A stretch of 64,000 bases of DNA from Candidatus Tokpelaia hoelldoblerii (GTDB taxonomy: Bacteria > Pseudomonadota > Alphaproteobacteria > Rhizobiales > Rhizobiaceae), in the NCBI GenBank assembly GCA_002005325.1, contig CP017315.1, positions 310,001-374,000 of the forward strand. Reading direction: 5' to 3'. The position numbers were made by a program, and so were the translations under genes. The notes beneath the pieces are model-generated. The model saw nothing but the letters and a program-made list of their open reading frames with translations, was not told the DNA's origin and searched no databases. Shown piece after piece: positions 62,982-64,000 of this stretch. Numbering within the stretch: the stretch's first letter is position 1; each line of letters starts with the position of its first letter.

Positions 62982-63013
62982 AAAAGAAGCCGGAAGATAA
63001 TCCGGCTTCTTTT
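62982..63013. terminator. Bidirectional terminator between the autotransporter and antiporter genes
   Basis: AAAAGAAGCCGGA (62982-62994) pairs perfectly over 13 bp with TCCGGCTTCTTTT (63001-63013) around AGATAA. The T and A ends make it usable from both sides, fitting the two convergent genes. Confidence 0.9.
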
Positions 63014-63024
63014 ATAGAAAGTCC

Positions 63025-64000
63025 CTATGCTCCGGTAAAACGGGTCTCAGCCAGATCAATTTCACGCAAGAAACGGTTTGCCGTTTCTTCGCCAAGCTGA
63101 TGGCGTTTTTTATGATTGTGATAGATCTGGCGCTCCGCCTGCAAGGCGATCAGGCGCAATTGCCGTTCAATCATGTCAATGTTCTGGGAAATGGCAGCAT
63201 CTGTATCCGTGTTTGACAAGGCTGTCAGCCTGCTACGGTAGGTCTGCATGACACGCGCGGCGGCGGCGGCGTAAAGGTCGGCGTCGCTGCGCCCTTCACT
63301 CAGGGTGTGGACGTGCTGTTCAACAGCCTTGATTGCCGCTTCCGCCGCTTCCGCCCGGGCGCGCTCTTCTTCCTTGCGGTGTGAGGGTTCAGGCGGCAGT
63401 TCAATATTTTTCAGCAGGTAGGGCAGGGTGATACTGGCGCCGATGAGCGAAACCAGAATAACGCCGGTGGCGATGAAAATAGCCGTATCACGCGCCGGGA
63501 AAAGCCGGGTATGGTCATCAAGAAAAAACGGCAGCGTCAAAATACCGGCGAGTGTAACTGTGCCGCGCACACCGGCAAGCGAGGTGACAGCAAGCAGCCG
63601 CCAGTCGGGGGCAAAAGGCTTCAGCCCCCGCCGGTGCGCGCGCGCCAGTGTAAAACGCAAGGAAAACCACACCCACACAAACCGCAGGGTGACAAGCGCG
63701 AGATTGATGGCAATAATACACAGGATAAGCCACAGGGGACTTTTGAGGTTTGCCTGCTCTGTCACCTGTGAAATGCTGCCGATAATCTGCGGCAATTGCT
63801 CCCCCAGCAGCACAAAGACCATACCATTGGTGACAAATTGCAGCGTATCCCAGACCGCCGCGCGGTGAATGCGGGTTGCCGCCATATTGCGTAAGGCATC
63901 TTCGGCATAACTCATGGAGATGCCGGCGGCGACAGCGGCCAGAATGCCGGAAGCCTCGATATGCTCGGCAACCAGATAGGCAATGAAGGGGATAAGCAGG
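63025..64000 (-). CDS. CPA1-family Na+/H+ antiporter, C-terminal part (runs off the right edge)
   Basis: The frame is open from the stop at 63025 to the window end, giving the last 325 residues; the 5' end lies outside. The visible start is EASGILAAVAAGISMSYAE, typical of the middle of NhaP/YjcE-type antiporters. Membrane helices follow, with VRGTVTLAGILTLPFFLDD holding the conserved region around the second half-repeat, then a cytoplasmic tail from about 63450 downward rich in Glu, Arg and Ala. It exchanges Na+ (or K+) for H+ and serves pH and salt balance. The family call is firm; ion choice is unknown. Confidence 0.9.
   Translation of the reverse strand, partial: LLIPFIAYLVAEHIEASGILAAVAAGISMSYAEDALRNMAATRIHRAAVWDTLQFVTNGMVFVLLGEQLPQIIGSISQVTEQANLKSPLWLILCIIAINLALVTLRFVWVWFSLRFTLARAHRRGLKPFAPDWRLLAVTSLAGVRGTVTLAGILTLPFFLDDHTRLFPARDTAIFIATGVILVSLIGASITLPYLLKNIELPPEPSHRKEEERARAEAAEAAIKAVEQHVHTLSEGRSDADLYAAAAARVMQTYRSRLTALSNTDTDAAISQNIDMIERQLRLIALQAERQIYHNHKKRHQLGEETANRFLREIDLAETRFTGA

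Overview
The window looks like chromosomal DNA of an alphaproteobacterium of the order Hyphomicrobiales (Rhizobiales), probably in the Brucella/Bartonella/Rhizobium neighbourhood. The grounds are a cyclic beta-1,2-glucan synthase of about 2,850 residues, a class II (CP4-like) EPSP synthase in an aroA-cmk-rpsA cluster, a trxB-lsrB pair, an MbfA-type ferritin/VIT1 iron exporter, an F1-only atpHAGDC operon and a TIGR02300-type acidic protein. No species is assigned. No rRNA genes, CRISPR array, insertion sequence or prophage was seen.

Left end (1-1.9 kb): a small accessory island on the minus strand. A nucleotidyltransferase-HEPN fusion gene is followed by the start of an AT-rich ATPase gene with an odd Walker A loop, which runs off the window. 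It looks like a defence or toxin-antitoxin type module and is bounded by an AT-rich spacer. Next (1.9-8.2 kb) comes a plus-strand operon of two luciferase-like flavin monooxygenases, an FMN reductase, a GNAT acetyltransferase and an amino-acid ABC transporter whose permease and ATPase are fused. Its gene content resembles the Bacillus ytmI/yxe operons for S-substituted cysteine salvage.

8.2-26 kb: amino-acid and one-carbon metabolism. Threonine is turned to glycine (SDR-type Tdh, Kbl); glpTQ takes up glycerophosphodiesters; a metQNI methionine importer and asd follow; gcvTHP cleaves glycine. Then come crcB (fluoride export), a CnoX/YbbN-like thioredoxin-TPR protein, a small transaldolase and priA.

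26-40 kb: an unidentified secreted protein, atpHAGDC, a DASS-family dicarboxylate carrier, and a complete ribose operon (rbsDACBK, no rbsR) directly downstream of pncB.

40-60 kb: cyclic glucan synthase and trkH; trxB and the LysR regulator lsrB; aroA-cmk-rpsA; the TIGR02300 gene; tRNA-Ala(GGC); exbBD; dut; and mbfA with a possible Irr (ICE-like) box. The right end holds a 913-residue autotransporter with a TTG start and its own AT-rich promoter, then the 3' part of a CPA1 Na+/H+ antiporter gene that continues past the window. Overall this is a conserved core with three accessory pieces: the ATPase/NT-HEPN island, the flavin monooxygenase operon and the autotransporter.
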